A DNA stretch of 64,000 bases from Pteria penguin (GCA_035048485.1 CM068590.1:14280298-14344297), one strand, 5' to 3'; counted from the first letter of the stretch, positions 33,277 through 45,990 are shown. The notes: a model not told the origin generated them from the letters alone. Numbers and translations are program-made.

Positions 33277-34171
33277 ATATTTATTAACTGCACAATGGAG
33301 ATGAATGTCGGCTAGCAGTACATACATAGAAAGTGATGCATCCAGGTAACAACATAGCAGCGGTATAATAACACTAGATTCTATCAAGTCCAACATTTTT
33401 TACTGATAGGCATATATACATGTGGGAAATGTTTGAATGAAACGAAGAGAATTCTGAATTAACAGAATGGGTAACGTTAGGTGGGGAAAAATTAAAAACG
33501 AATTTTAAACGTTGAGGTGCAAGATACCAGCGTTATAAAAAGCACCCATTTATCACTGCAGGAAACATTTAGCGACGAGTACAAGATAAGACATAGAGAA
33601 AAACGGTGAGGAAAAGTCAAAAGACGGCGATAAGGAAATGGAAGGTGTCACGGATCGAAAAGTAATGGACATGATATGTCTACTAATTAGTAAATAAAAA
33701 CCAGCAAGGACAAGTAAAACATATCGGCGAGGTTTGGGTGGCGCTGGGAATTCTAAAGCCGTCTGGACTTTCAAAAAGCCTCTTCGTATTTGACAAACAA
33801 CATACTAATGAAAATTTGACTTTTTGCGATAAGACGCGAGACAAATTGCAATAAGACGAACTCTGTTTGCTATTGAAGTAACCATGCTCAAGAACGAAAG
33901 TGAAAATATACGACATCGAATTGTCTCTTTCTTACCGGCATGTGGGCACTACATGGCGCCCGCCTGGTGAATTCTAACCATGTATTGTTTATTTTCTAAC
34001 ATTTATGGCAATCCCTCGCCAGGGCTAAGATGAATATCCCTGACTTTTATCTTATTCTTGCACTTTTTCTGCAGTAAGGGAAAGAGATACGAGAGTCCGT
34101 CCTGACTAAGTGTCACTCGTAGCTCAACATGGTCACTACCGGGTAATGTTAATACATGTATATATAAGTGT

Positions 34172-34345
34172 GCATCCATTCATTCCTCTACCCATCCATC
34201 CATCCCTTCATCCACCCACCCACCAATCCCTCCATCAATCCTATGCTGTCTGCCTACCTACCTACCTGCCTCACTGTTTGTCTGTCGGTCCGCCTGTCTG
34301 TCTCTGTATCTCTCTCTCTCTCTTTCTGTCTCTCTGCCTCAATCT
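34172..34345. repeat. (CCAT)n, (CTAC)n, (CTGT)n, (CT)n compound repeat
   Basis: Successive pyrimidine-rich short repeats. The overlapping plus-strand ORFs are repeat translations. Confidence 0.88.
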
Positions 34346-34443
34346 CTATCTCCAATCTCATACGTGAAAAAGTTTTCCTACTACTATTGAACTGATACAT
34401 AGATATTGTGAAATGCTGCGGTCATAAAATCCATAGTTAGAAC

Positions 34444-34445
<2 letters not shown>

Positions 34446-34502
<57 letters not shown>
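34446..34502. repeat. (CT)n microsatellite
   Basis: About 28 uninterrupted CT units. Confidence 0.97.
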
Positions 34503-34508
<6 letters not shown>

Positions 34509-34879
34509 ATCGATTTAACAAGATTAGAACAATGAACAGATAACTCCCGTAATGCTTTCTTTACATAGTGTTGAAATAACGTTTCAACAATATCGTACGT
34601 ATGTATTTATTCATCACAGACTTTGAACAGCGTCAGATACATCTTTTCTAGTTATTGATTGAACACTTTCCACTTTCATTTGGTTTCATACTATTCACAC
34701 ATTATATGAATTCTTATTCATCTCACTCCACCCTTATTTGCTTAACTGCGACATAAGGAATGCATGTATATTACTTGACTATAATTTATGCATAGCTATG
34801 CAGACAATCGTAAACGTTCCTCTTATGTCTCTGCCTTGCTTTGAAGTTTTTTACAGTCGTGAAAAGCGTTGTATGTAAA

Positions 34880-34887
<8 letters not shown>

Positions 34888-34922
<35 letters not shown>

Positions 34923-34934
34923 TTTAATGATAAC

Positions 34935-34996
<62 letters not shown>
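34888..34996. repeat. (AAT)n microsatellite
   Basis: Two AAT runs separated by TTTAATGATAACA, ending at the left border of a foldback element. Confidence 0.96.
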
Positions 34997-34999
<3 letters not shown>

Positions 35000-35014
35000 T
35001 AGAAATAACAATAA

Positions 35015-35213
35015 CATAGGCGGATGTAGAAATATTTGACAGTGGGGGGGGGGGGGTATGAGTGGGTGGTGCAGTCTCCCGTCACTAATAATTTGCACTA
35101 TTCGGTATGGTAAAGCGGGGTTGCAGCCCTAAAATGGTCGAAGATGACCTCTCTTTTTTTGGTAAAATTTTCCTACCAAACGAGGGGTTGTAACCCCTTT
35201 CTAAATCCGCCAA
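35015..35213. mobile_element. Poly-G foldback element (GGCGGATTTAGAAA termini)
   Basis: The left end ATAGGCGGATGTAGAAA and the inverted right end ATTGGCGGATTTAGAAA agree at most positions. Inner features are a G-run at 35043-35055, GGGGTTGCAGCCC, and GGGGTTGTAACCCC. An inverted relative lies at 61838-62031. Non-autonomous. Confidence 0.75.
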
Positions 35214-35272
35214 TAAATAATGATAATAACAATAATAATGAAAACAGTACCGTTTATACATCTGATAAATAA

Positions 35273-35560
35273 AGGCGGTGTGGCCTAGTGGATAGGTGCT
35301 CGGCTCGTGATCGAGAGGTCTCGGGTTCGACTCCCGTCCTGGGCACACCGGTGTTCTGTCTTTCGGATGAGACAGTAAAAACCGAGGTCCCGTGTCACAG
35401 TAGGCGTGGCACGTAAAAGATCCCCCACTGCTTCGGGTGTGTCCGTTGCAAAGGTCTAAATTTGTATGCAATGCATCAGGCAGATGCCGTCACCATATAC
35501 GTGAAATAATCGTGGAGTGACGTAAAACAATAATCAATCAATCAATCAATCAATCAATCA
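35273..35560 (+). mobile_element. SINE family 1 copy, near-intact
   Basis: The head shows GTGTGGCCTAGTGGATAGG and GGTTCGACTCC. The body is complete (TCTGTCTTTCGGATGAGACA; TGCATCAGGCAGATGCCGTC; GGAGTGACGTAAAACAATAA) and ends with about eight CAAT units. It represents the GTGCTCGGCTCGTGATCGAG head subtype shared with 2966, 26641 and 30163. It is one of the best copies from which to define the consensus. Confidence 0.93.
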
Positions 35561-35884
35561 CCTAATAAATTCAACTTGCGCCAGGTTACAGCTCCTTTTA
35601 ATGTTTGTATTTAAGCATTTCCAACATTCCATGTTTGTTTGTTTGACACCCTCTTTCTTTTCATTCTTGCGGTACAACCATGAATACCGGGCAAGAATGG
35701 GTACTATTTGGATTCAAATCTTGATCCTCCAGAACTGAGCCCATTTTTTTTTTCAAGACTCTTGCATTACTATATATATTTCTAGTAAAATACACTACTG
35801 TTTGATCAAGGACAAAAATTTTTAAGCATTTGTTGTAAAGTAAGACAATCTGAACGTATGTCACGGACGTACACTAGATTCTAA

Positions 35885-36219
35885 TAGATAGTTTGCATTA
35901 GGCCAGAATCGATGGGAGTTACCTCCCGTTGTCGGCCATTTTGTGTGTCGCACTCTGTATTTTCATGCATAATTCATCGAAATTTGATGATTTTTCAAGA
36001 CGGTTTCAAAACGTATACTTGTTTATTTCTTTCAAATTTGTCTACAACATTCATTTATAAATGTTATCACGGTATCTTACATATGAAATTGCGAATACCT
36101 GTCTCAAATGAGCTGTTTGAAAATGGTAAGAATCTATAGGAAAAACTATGGTTTGACACACAAGATGGCCGACAACGGGAGGTAACTTCAACAGATTCTG
36201 GCCTACTGAAAACTATCTA
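35885..36219. mobile_element. Foldback element with about 66-bp inverted termini
   Basis: The left arm TAGATAGTTTGCATTAGGCC then AGAATC... and CCTCCCGTTGTCGGCCATTT is repeated inverted at 36153-36219. TA occurs just inside the ends on both sides, so the target site could be TA (Tc1/mariner-like) or longer. An apparent GGTAAGA donor and a plus-strand ORF at 35912-36139 lie inside and are probably incidental. Confidence 0.8.
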
Positions 36220-36224
36220 ATGGC

Positions 36225-38390
36225 TACTGCACTCTTTTGTGTGCCGCTCCGGGTGGGTCTGATGCTCAAATCGAACATTAGCAACGCACCGAACAGGTGG
36301 CGCCACAATATGCATAAAACACAGTGGACCCTACCGGCCAATACCATCAACAACAAATACATAATTCTATTTGATTTAGACTATATACTGTTACTTTTAT
36401 ACATTTAACACATTCTAGGATTATTGCATATAAAATAGTTGCCACTGAAATTAAGCTGGAGTTTTGAAGGAAAAATATATACACTGACGTAAGGAAGGGA
36501 TATTGGGACATACGCCGAATTGTTCCAGGTGTAAATCAGGGGAGATGATAGCTGTGGCATTACTATTCACTCAGCCACCAAGACCCCAAAAGACACGATA
36601 ACATCAAAGCTTTGATCAATCAAATCTCAGCTCTTATTGAGTATTTCTATCCAATCACAGGTAGGCTTAGATGGAGTTTTCGGAGTAGGGGATAATTCTC
36701 TGATTTATTCTTAAAATGTGCGAGGTTTATCACTAGAACGTGAGATTAAATTAATACGATTTCAGCGCCATTTAATTAGGTGAATTAAGAAGTTAATAAG
36801 CCATGTTCAATAATTAATTAGCTTTTGGCCTATACTTTCAATAACATCTATACATTAAATTTTACATGTGAACTTTCGTATATCATATTTGTAATTAGTG
36901 TAATGATAATTAGTAAGTTTCTTGTACGAATCACCTTGTATTAACGTTATCTGTTTAACCATAGGAAGAGAAAAAATTTTTTTTTGGGGGGGGGGGGGGA
37001 TAATGCATTGTCAGCATCGTCTTGGATGACGTCATAGCGTTTCTTATGTGAACAGATGGAGTTAAATTTGGATAGGACCGTATTTTTTTTATATTTCATA
37101 ATGGACAGATAATGTCCATTCGGAAGAAGGGGTCCGGGTTTTTTTTTTTGCTTTATTTATCTGTTTATTTATTTATCTATCTATTATTTGAGTGTGTGAG
37201 TGTCTTTGTTTGTTTGGTTGTTTGTTTGTTTGTTTTTTTTTTTTTAATTTCGTAACAGTAACTAAACTCCGGCATTGATGTAGTACAATACACAGTTATC
37301 CGCAGGGATAACAAAGAACATAGACTAAATCGAGTTTCTTACATTGAAAATAGGATATAGAATGATACACACTCACTGATAAGTATTTCGTTTTGTTGAT
37401 GAACCTAGACGATTATATTTTTATTATAATCGATCATTATGATTATTTTCTGTTTACTGTAACATAGTATAAAGAACCGATTCCGTGATCCGCACCAAGG
37501 GCGGTCACATCCGGATATGGTTTTTGAAGAAACCGATCCCGGTCATCCGGGTTTATATAGTCAGTATCACAGTAATAAAAGCGTTTTAACAATCGTCAGG
37601 TATAGAGTTAATGTATTTTGAACCGGTAGAGAGGTTCGAACAGACACTTTTTGATTAAAAATGGAATTCACAAATTGTTCAAACCGAATGACATTGAAGG
37701 TTAATACAGAGTGAAGTTTCATTTTACAGAAATATGAAAAAAAAATTAACAGAAAGAGGATAAGATATTTAGACACTTTGGAATAATCATTACAGCAGAG
37801 TTTGGAAAGGAACAATTTGATATATTATTATGGAATGATTTGTTTTAAAAGGGAAGATCGGGCTACCTTCATTAACCTCATTAAAAAAAATCGGATCCAA
37901 TTCACCGAGTACAGTTTTTCTTTTAATCATATCTTCCATTGGTCTGTTATATATGGTCCAATTAATACCCCTGTCACGAGGTCTAGTTGCCTCGTTTGCC
38001 ACGCGAGGCCGAGATTAATAAAAGGTGAGATTTTTGACGCCAGTGTCGCGTCTATGAACTTTTAAATGACAAAGCAGCTTTGATGTCAAGTGCACAACGA
38101 TGTCCCCTTCAGCCATAACACCCAGGTTTATTATAAGATGAACAGTATATATCACCTTATATGGATAGTAGGTACAACTCAGTTGTTTAGATTTGCCATT
38201 TATTACCCGGTCTGTGTTCTGTTTTATTAATATGAATTTCACCTTGTTACGAGAACAGAGGGTAACGGAAAATATGTAATATATAGAGCAGGGCTCGGAG
38301 TGACGATAATGCGATGAAATTTCTTGTTTCTGTCCACATTAGTTCACCAATATGATGACGTCATCTCCCTAATGTATCGCACTGTTTAGA
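36225..38390. other. Unassigned DNA with G- and T-runs
   Basis: A G-run lies at 36986-36999 and T-runs at 37140-37149 and 37230-37246. Two perfect TGACGTCA palindromes occur at 37027 and 38356. No gene is supported. Confidence 0.45.
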
Positions 38391-38394
38391 ACTA

Positions 38395-38577
38395 TGGTAC
38401 AGGTCCAAATGGAGCAGTGATGGATTTTATACGTGCCAACGTTTACAGGAGACAAGGCCTCCATTTATTTTGCCTTACCAGAGAGACAGGGCACTGAGGA
38501 GCTGTCAGTAGGAATCGAACCCTGAACTTCGTGGCTTCATGAATCCAAGCACACTTCCGACTGAGCTACCCCGGTAA
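38395..38577 (-). mobile_element. SINE family 1 body with a different tRNA-like head
   Basis: Reversed, the head reads ACCGGGGTAGCTCAGTCGGA with B box GGTTCGATTCC. The body follows family 1 order (TGCCCTGTCTCTCTGGTAAG; TGGCACGTATAAAATCCATC; ACTGCTCC) but is shorter and diverged. The head is closer to a regular tRNA than those of the other copies. Confidence 0.75.
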
Positions 38578-38579
38578 AG

Positions 38580-40520
38580 TTAGATTTGAGGATACTTGAT
38601 TATTTGGTATGCAGAAAGATATAGTTCATAATGCTTATACGTGCAGTAAGACGGAGTCTCTTTATCCGGGTATTTGATAACGGGCATTCGGAACGTTTGG
38701 AGTAAAGCATCGGACTTAATTATAGAGAGTAATGTATATTCCTGGAGTAATTAGCTTCGCCGTCCGTTAGGCGGCGCTTGTGGACTGTGAGGTAGAAACG
38801 ACGTTGAACGTTAGTAACCTTATACGTCATAAGAACGTTTAATTTATCTTTACGTCATTTGGGGGGGGGGGATACGTTTACTTTCTCCTCTACATTAGGA
38901 CTGCAGTTAATGGCGGCGTAGTCCATTTGGGTAAAAAGGAATAATTAAAATATTTTATCATTCAAACAAGTAAATATTGAATATATGTTTTACACATTTC
39001 TGACCGTATTTTATGGACAAACCCCTTTAGAATTGATAGAGAAGAACTTAAGTTTGCATTGTCGCTTACGAAAAGCCCCGAGTTTTAACCCAAGAGTCAT
39101 AACCAGAATCCTCGGATATCTACATGTACATAGACCAATACAGACAGTGACGTCATACCGACTTCGAGAATGACACTTGTTATTCATATATATTAAATAA
39201 ATAAAACGAGAAAAAGAGGAAGGGGGGTTGAATGGGTTGGTTGTATTCATTATACTATACAGGAAGTGAAGAGACTAGGTATTTTATTAAATCAATGTAT
39301 TTACTTATATGTGAAGTTTTATCTCTATATTCGTGCAGAGTACATCAAATTTTAAGAATTTTAAATCGTCATTTCTTTCTCATTTTAATGGTGCAATGGC
39401 TATTTCATCAGTTTCTTTTAAAGACATTTCATTGAATAACACTGCAGCAAAATAACATGTAAAAATAACCAGAGCTAGTGACAATGGTTATCCTTAAAAC
39501 TGTCACACGATCAAAATGTCTTTGAATTTGTTTATTCATTAATAGGGCCTTTTTATTAGGAATTAAATTACGTCATGATAACATTTTACTTGATGGAAAT
39601 TAAATTACAGTGAACCAAAATCCTACTATCAAACAAGGACGCTAGATACTAAACACAGAGTTGAGAACGGAGCGATACGATCAACATTTCCGTATTTGAG
39701 TGCCACCTTTCTTTAATATCATTTGATAGACAATGTATTTATATATTCGGAGCTGTCATTTAGACACCTTTCATTTCATGATTTTGAATTCAAGGCAAAG
39801 TTTCATCAGATAGTAAAGAGATGAACCAAAGTGATAAATGATTTTAAAAAGAAACTTGTCGGTACATAGAAAATTTGACGGTTTTATGAATCTGTAATCG
39901 GAGTCTAAATCTTAAAATAAATCTCATTTTCAATTTGATAGCTTTGTCAATTTATTTATTTTCAATCTGTTAAAATCATTGACACCGGTTGAAGGTAGAT
40001 TTGCGAAGTCATATACAGGCAATCTTTTGAACACTTCTCAAAATAAAAACATGGCATTGTGTTCTGTATAAAAATGACTTTTAGTTAATCTCTGTCATAG
40101 AGTGGATATTGGGGGTGGTGAGCCCAAAATAAGAAATTAGACTACGCAGAGGCACGGTGTTGAAAATAGATAACATTCAAGAGATGCATATATTTTGTTC
40201 ATAAAAATGGGGGTGGGGTGGGGGGGGGGGGAGGGGGCATTGGTTGATATCTGCTGGTAGTTTGATTTGTGTATGGTTTGAAAATCACTTGACCAATATT
40301 CATATCGAATGTTATTTAGATGGAAGGACCATACAACCTTTTTCACGGATAATTGCTGTCAGTTGCGAATACGATCAGCAGCTGGTCAAACTTTAGACTC
40401 TCTTTACAGGAGGGCCTTCCTATTTCCAGGAAACAGTTCATCATAATTTATTGTTAATCGTTGATGGTACGTTTCTGCCTTCAACGTTCAGGTAATATTG
40501 TAGATTTGCCAATGCCAAAT
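38580..40520. other. Unassigned DNA
   Basis: A G-run near 38861-38870 and another at 40217-40232, and a TGACGTCA at 39148. A segment with TTGCATTGTCGCTTACGAAA near 39054 resembles one near 43449. No gene is supported. Confidence 0.45.
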
Positions 40521-40524
40521 ACAG

Positions 40525-40830
40525 TATGTCGACATATAAGATGTTATATCGACTTGTCATAGAAATTATATAAACCATCAGCTTATATGTCGACCTGCCA
40601 ACCTATATGTCAACCTGTCAACTTATGTGTCTACATGTCAGCTTATATGTCGACCTGTCTGCTTATATGTCGACCTGTCAGTTTATATGCATTGTCAGAT
40701 AATCATTTCGACTTGAAAGGAAAATATTCCGTCAAAATGTCAGATGTTTTGTCAACTTGTCAGACAATCGTTTCTACTTGTCAGATCTCATGTCGTGTAT
40801 CAGATCTGATATCGACTTGACAGGAGCTAT
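40525..40830. repeat. 20-bp tandem array (GCTTATATGTCGACCTGTC)
   Basis: Diverged units of about 20 bp share the ATGTCGAC core with the 21-bp array at 12760-13090. The plus-strand Cys/Ser-rich ORF is a repeat translation. Confidence 0.85.
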
Positions 40831-41403
40831 GCCGAGATGTGTTATACCAAAATACAGTGTATGTAAGTATTTTAGTCTAAAGTTTTGCTCTGACGAGAGA
40901 TCTAAAAGAAAGCATCTTACGAAAGAAATATTGGCCGCTCCAAACATACATGGTATCTAATTTTATGAAGGTAATATTGAGAACAGTTAGAAATAGGATT
41001 ATTATACACAGGCTCTATGTAGGACAATTCTTAAACCACAAAGAAACACAACATACTTTCTTTTAATTTTGTTCCCGCTACACCATTCCTGTGAAAATAT
41101 TTCGGGAAAAGCTATTATATAGTCTATCAGAAAAGGAAAATAGTGATTCACGTAGCTTAAGAAATCTAAATCTCTCGAAAAATAGAAAAATAAATATATA
41201 TCTCATTATTTTTTATGTCGATCAACAACATTATTCCAGGGTCGAAGGAAGAATTTCAAAAGCGGGTACCAAACCTTTAATTTAGTTTCATTTCGTAGAG
41301 TGATGAAAATTGGTTTATGATTGACAAAAAATATATTGGGGGGACCTTCAACACAACACTCCCCCATCCCCCTCCCCACACATATACTTTCTTTTCAAAA
41401 ATA

Positions 41404-41690
41404 AAGCCGGCGTGGCCTAGTGGTATCGTGCTGGACTCCTGATCGGGACGCCAGGGTTCGAGTCCCGCTCTGGTCATGCCGGTGTCATGTCTTTCGGATG
41501 AGACAGTAAAAACCCAGGCCCCGTGTCGTGGTATGCATGGCACGTTAAAGATCCCTCCCTGCTTCGGGTGGGTCCGTTGCAAAGGTCAAAATTTGTGTAC
41601 CCCGCATCAGGCAGATGCCGTCACCATATACGTAAAATATTCGTGGTGTGACGTTGAACAAAAATCAATCAGTCAATCAATTAATCAGTC
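41404..41690 (+). mobile_element. SINE family 1 copy, near-intact
   Basis: The head CCGGCGTGGCCTAGTGGTAT has the CTGGACTCCTGATCGGGA subtype seen also at 748. The complete body and CAATCAGT-variant tail are present. A clear target duplication is not visible. Confidence 0.92.
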
Positions 41691-41814
41691 AATAGAAATT
41701 TCTGGTTGAATCAAACATTATTTTTATCAAGTTTATGGTTGAAGCAGCATATGATGAACTAAGAGGAGTATAAACATAATACTTACACACAGGTTCCTTA
41801 TAATAATAGCTTTC

Positions 41815-42025
41815 AAATTAGTCAATGACCTTTGACCTTGTGACCTTTACTCTGAGTCTTGACCTATTTTTCTTAAAAACCTTGACCTACTTTAAAAATA
41901 AACTTAATTTTGGCTGTATCGTTTGAATCAACAGAGATAGGACTTTGATACTTCACACATAGTTTCTTGATGACCAGAGGTTTCAATTGATACCATGACT
42001 ATTGACCTTGCGATTTTGACCTTGT
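41815..42025. repeat. TGACCTT-rich dispersed repeat (nuclear-receptor half-site cluster)
   Basis: TGACCTTTGACCTTGTGACC contains three TGACCT half-sites, spaced one (DR1) and two (DR2) bases apart. More copies follow at about 41858, 41881 and 42003. The cluster style matches a common repeat class, and I see no promoter nearby. Confidence 0.6.
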
Positions 42026-42257
42026 TCGAATTTTTGTTATAACACAACAATAAATGATAGCAAAAATACAAAAACTCTCACAGAGTAAAACATCGTTATA
42101 CGCGGAAAATCCCATTAGTAGCTTAACTCCAAGTAGGCTATTTTGAGATCCCTCTATGAAATTCTGTGTACTTCGTGGGAGGGATACCTCATGCACAGAT
42201 ATGCTGCCTTTTCACAGATCTATTGTTCGTTAAATTTTGTCACTTTGTATTTGCTTC

Positions 42258-42380
42258 AGGAGCAACCATTAGATTTTTAGGGGGGGGGGGGGGGGGGGGC
42301 AGCAGAAAGGCTTTCACCGGCCTGAATATTTTTTGCCCAATTTCAGAGCCCCTTCCCATAAAAATCAAATGGTTGCTCCC
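42258..42380. mobile_element. MITE, TTA type, copy 2
   Basis: The ends AGGAGCAACCATTAGATTTT and, inverted, GGGAGCAACCATTTGATTTT match the element at 20395-20621. TTA follows the right end (42381-42383) and TTC precedes the left, a one-base decay of the target duplication. A G-run of about 20 lies near the left end. It is shorter (123 bp against 227 bp), consistent with an internal deletion. Confidence 0.8.
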
Positions 42381-42566
42381 TTAATGTTTAACATGTTTTA
42401 TATTTCCCGAAATTCGTAGAATCGCGCCGGCCATTCCGTGTATCAAAATTGCACGTAACGTAAGGAATTGTGACCCTATCATTCATATAGGGCCCGCGTT
42501 TTGTCGCTAAAACTAAATAATTTTACGAGGTATTTTTTATTCCAGTTTCACAATCTAACCGATTAA

Positions 42567-42792
42567 TTGATTGATTGATTATTGTTTTACGTCACTCCAC
42601 GATTATTTCACGTGGTGAACGGCATCTGCCTCATGCATTACATTAAAATCTTTTCCTTCGCAATGGACCCACCCGAAGCAGTGACGGATCTTTTACGTGC
42701 CACGCCTACCGCGGCACGGGGCCTCGGTTTTTAAGTCTCATCCCACAGAAAGAACACTGGTGGGCCCAGGGCGGGATGCCACACTGGCTTTT
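42567..42792 (-). mobile_element. SINE family 1 copy lacking most of its head
   Basis: The exact duplication TAACCGATTAA lies at 42556-42566 and 42793-42803, so both insertion ends are intact. Yet the head is cut to GGGCGGGATGCCACACTGGC, with the B box and anticodon arm removed. The loss therefore happened inside the element, before or after insertion. Confidence 0.9.
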
Positions 42793-43693
42793 TAACCGAT
42801 TAAAATGAAATTCTGTACAATCTGCCTTGGCATATTACATTTGTATTGCATACCTGCATGACTCAATTATGTTACAAATTCTATTTTTAACATGCTCGAT
42901 ATTAATAGATTTTTAAAGATTGTGTCTAATATTTAAAAAACGTTTAAAGGAAAAAATCATTTAATTGCCCCCTTTTTTACAAACGGTATTTGGAAAATTG
43001 ACTAATATTGCTTGTTCAACATTGAATATCTGTAAGCTGTATTGAAATTTATGATTATTTTATATTTGTCTGTAATTAAAAATACATTTACTGGAATATG
43101 ATTTACAGAGCTTTTATCAAAAAAAAAAGTCCATAACAAAATACATTATTCAAGTCATCGCAATAAACATGCTATCTTGGTGCGTGGGACAAGTGGTACA
43201 ATGGTTTGATAATGAGGTTCATTCTCAAGCGCTCAGATGATCCAGACAAGTGACTTTGCATGGGGTATACCCCTCGGGATTTATCTTCAGTTTTTAAGTA
43301 AAATCTTATTTTTTTGTTTTACTATGACCATTTCCTGAAGTGAGAAAAATAATTAAGAATATTTTATCTATGTATGCTTCTCTAATGAATTCAAATTCTG
43401 AAATTCATGTATGTACAATAATGTTAGTGATATATAACAGTAAATTTGCATTATCGCTTACGAAAATGCCAAAGTCATGCACAAAATAATACATTCGGAA
43501 TTTTTCGGACCTTTTCTCCTTAAAGAACTAGGCATTATATAAAACTTGAAACGGATGCGTATAACTAGTGAACACCATTCAAAACACTATGTTATTTCAT
43601 ATATTTATAGTATAAGCTACAAATCGAGGGGAATTCCCTAACCTCCCATGTTTCCACAAAAGATATCGAATATTCCGGTCAAATTTGCTAAAG

Positions 43694-43932
43694 TTCCAGT
43701 GATAACGTGCTGGGATTGATAGCGAGAGGTTCCATGTTCGAATCCGCCCGGTGAAACATTGGAGGTTTGTCTTTCGGATGATGCAGTAAAAACGAGGTCT
43801 CTTGTAAAATTAACGTTGATCCATTAAATGTCCCTAACGGCTTTGGAAAAGTCAGTTGTTTTCGTCGATATGTTTTTGCAAATTAACAAGCAGATGACAT
43901 CAGTGTGTAAGAGAAACAATCCAAGCGAGACA
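43694..43932 (+). mobile_element. SINE family 1, diverged copy
   Basis: The head has GTGCTGGGATTGATAGCGAG and B-box-like TGTTCGAATCC. The body hallmark TTTGTCTTTCGGATGATGCA and CAGTAAAAACGAGGTCTC follows. The rest is degraded and the tail is lost. Confidence 0.75.
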
Positions 43933-43934
43933 TA

Positions 43935-45500
43935 TGAATAATAAACAAAACCAAAAATGATTTACTACAAATCCGATACGAACAGACAAAATCAGATTAC
44001 AATCTTTACATGCGCCAAATTGTTCCAAAGTTTAAGGATATCAGTAAACCACTAATTTAAAGCTTCTGAAACTGCACAAAAATGCATGTAATTTCATGTG
44101 GAAAGACTTTAAAGTGAAAGAAAAACACATAAGTCATGGTGATATGGTGAAATATACCCGAGGTAGAAGTAGAATTACCTGCACTAATTGTATGAAAATC
44201 AATATCGAGGCATATGTATGAGCCAGGGCTTAACAGTGTATAGAATTGTAAAGGATATAAAACTTGATACACACTATGATACCGTGGTTTGATTATCATC
44301 TTACCTCGATTATCAATGCAGTCTACATTTTACACCAATTATTCAATATGAAAAATCGAATTTCAAGATTAAACAAGAAGAAACGAATTTAACTTTGACA
44401 TTTTGGCTACTGTTTTGATCTCCTGCACAAAAGATTTTACTTCATACATCGAAAGTGGCATCTAATTATAGGCGATAAATCTTAATATAGCATGTATCAA
44501 ATTCATACATAAAACGACGTGTGCCTCTTTAGGACAAAATTTCTTTTCATAATTCGTTTTGGTGAATTGACTAATAGGTTTCGATGTAGATATTTTACCA
44601 TTTCTTCGGCTATATCAATTATTTATATGGATTACTATATCAAACGATACAGATGTATGTGTTTTCTTTAAATTTATCGTCTAATTCGAAGATGGTTATC
44701 TCCCGTTAATGATGACTGCACGCAAATTTTGCACATATTGCGAGACAACAGTCTGGATATATTGAGTATTGCCTTGCCATTCGATCAACAACGCCGATAA
44801 AGACGGTTCGAAACAGTTAAAAATTACTATTTAAATCTCTTTACACGAACTCGACTCAAAATAAATAGAAAATGCGCAATAATTACAAGGAAACACGATA
44901 GCATTTAACTAGGTAAAATTTTCAAATTTTTTGTCCGAGGCGACAGATTTCGAGGGACAGCTGTTAAACGATGCAGAAGTAACGCGAAAGTTATCGTGAC
45001 GTAATTGTCAGGCCAGCGACATTTGCGGCATATCGGTTTCACTGATTGATTCCCAGTAGATGTGGATACTGATAAGCAATAATCGAATTTATCTCCCCTC
45101 CGCACGATATGGCTATACAATAGATGCATGTTGGTGCAAATCGCAGCACTCCGCCTGCAAGAAGAGCACTGGCTCTAACGCAGCAGGCGTTGAGCGATCT
45201 GACAGCTTTGTGAAATTATAAAATCGATGTTTGCCTACCGGAAATAACCATGTCCGGTATTTATTTTTCCGAGTTATGTACTTGAATAGGACACGGTCAT
45301 TAATAATTTGTTGGTAATTATAATCACGTTATGCTCTTTATACAGTCAAACTGTTAGAACTAGTACGGTGTCCGTCTGTTGTCTTTGTTTTCTTGTCCTT
45401 CAGGCTATCGGAGTTTGGCAGAAATGGAAGAGGAATACAAATAGAATATGCCAAAATAAACATATTTTTTCATTGGGATAAGTTGGTGCTTCCATGGAGT
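43935..45500. other. Unassigned DNA
   Basis: A strong minus-strand donor (GAG-GTAAGATG at about 44303) has no adequate open frame before it. Otherwise nothing is recognised. Confidence 0.45.
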
Positions 45501-45504
45501 GAGA

Positions 45505-45640
45505 GCTATTATCAAAGTACGTCGTTCGTCCGTCATAGTCCGTTGTTCATCGTCCATCTGTATATTTTCAACATCTTCAGAATCTCTGAGGTGATTTTGA
45601 CCGAAAAGTGTAAAAGTTAAATATTTAAGGTCTTCCCACC
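45505..45640 (+). mobile_element. CGTCCGTC-type dispersed repeat fragment
   Basis: TACGTCGTTCGTCCGTCATA then GTCCGTTGTTCATCGTCCAT, followed by TTTTCAACATCTTC, resembles a repeat I associate with mollusc DNA. That link is from memory. The 174-codon minus-strand frame across 45405-45929 runs through this and the SINE head and is not a gene. Confidence 0.35.
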
Positions 45641-45842
45641 AGTATTGTTGTATATCGGACAAATCTGTCAATTGGTGGATCCAGGGTGGGACAAAAACTC
45701 CTGAAGAGGACACTTCTTTGACAAATGTGAATTTCACATAGGTTGCGTGGGTCAAGAAATTGAAAATCATGAAATACTGGAATTTATTCCCCATGAATCT
45801 GTGCACGTTTAGCCATAAATCTTCTGCATATGTTTCTGCATG

Positions 45843-45990
45843 AATCAGGCACGGGGGAGCCTTAATGCCGACGTTAGGAACTTGGCTTGTGGCGCAAGCG
45901 ATCCGGGTTCGATTCCCTGATTGCGCCACTATGATTAAGAGGTTGGTTACCCCCTGCTTCTATGTTGTTATATGTCTGAAATCGATATAA
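45843..45990 (+). mobile_element. SINE family 2, degraded copy
   Basis: GATCCGGGTTCGATTCCCTG (B box) is followed by GCGCCACTATGATTAAGAGG, TTGGTTACCCCCTGCTTCTA and TGTTGTTATATGTCTGAAAT as in the copy at 51319. The tail is lost. Confidence 0.75.

Noticed and set aside
45405..45929. 174-codon minus-strand ORF
   Set aside because: It begins in a SINE head and crosses a dispersed repeat; no independent coding support.
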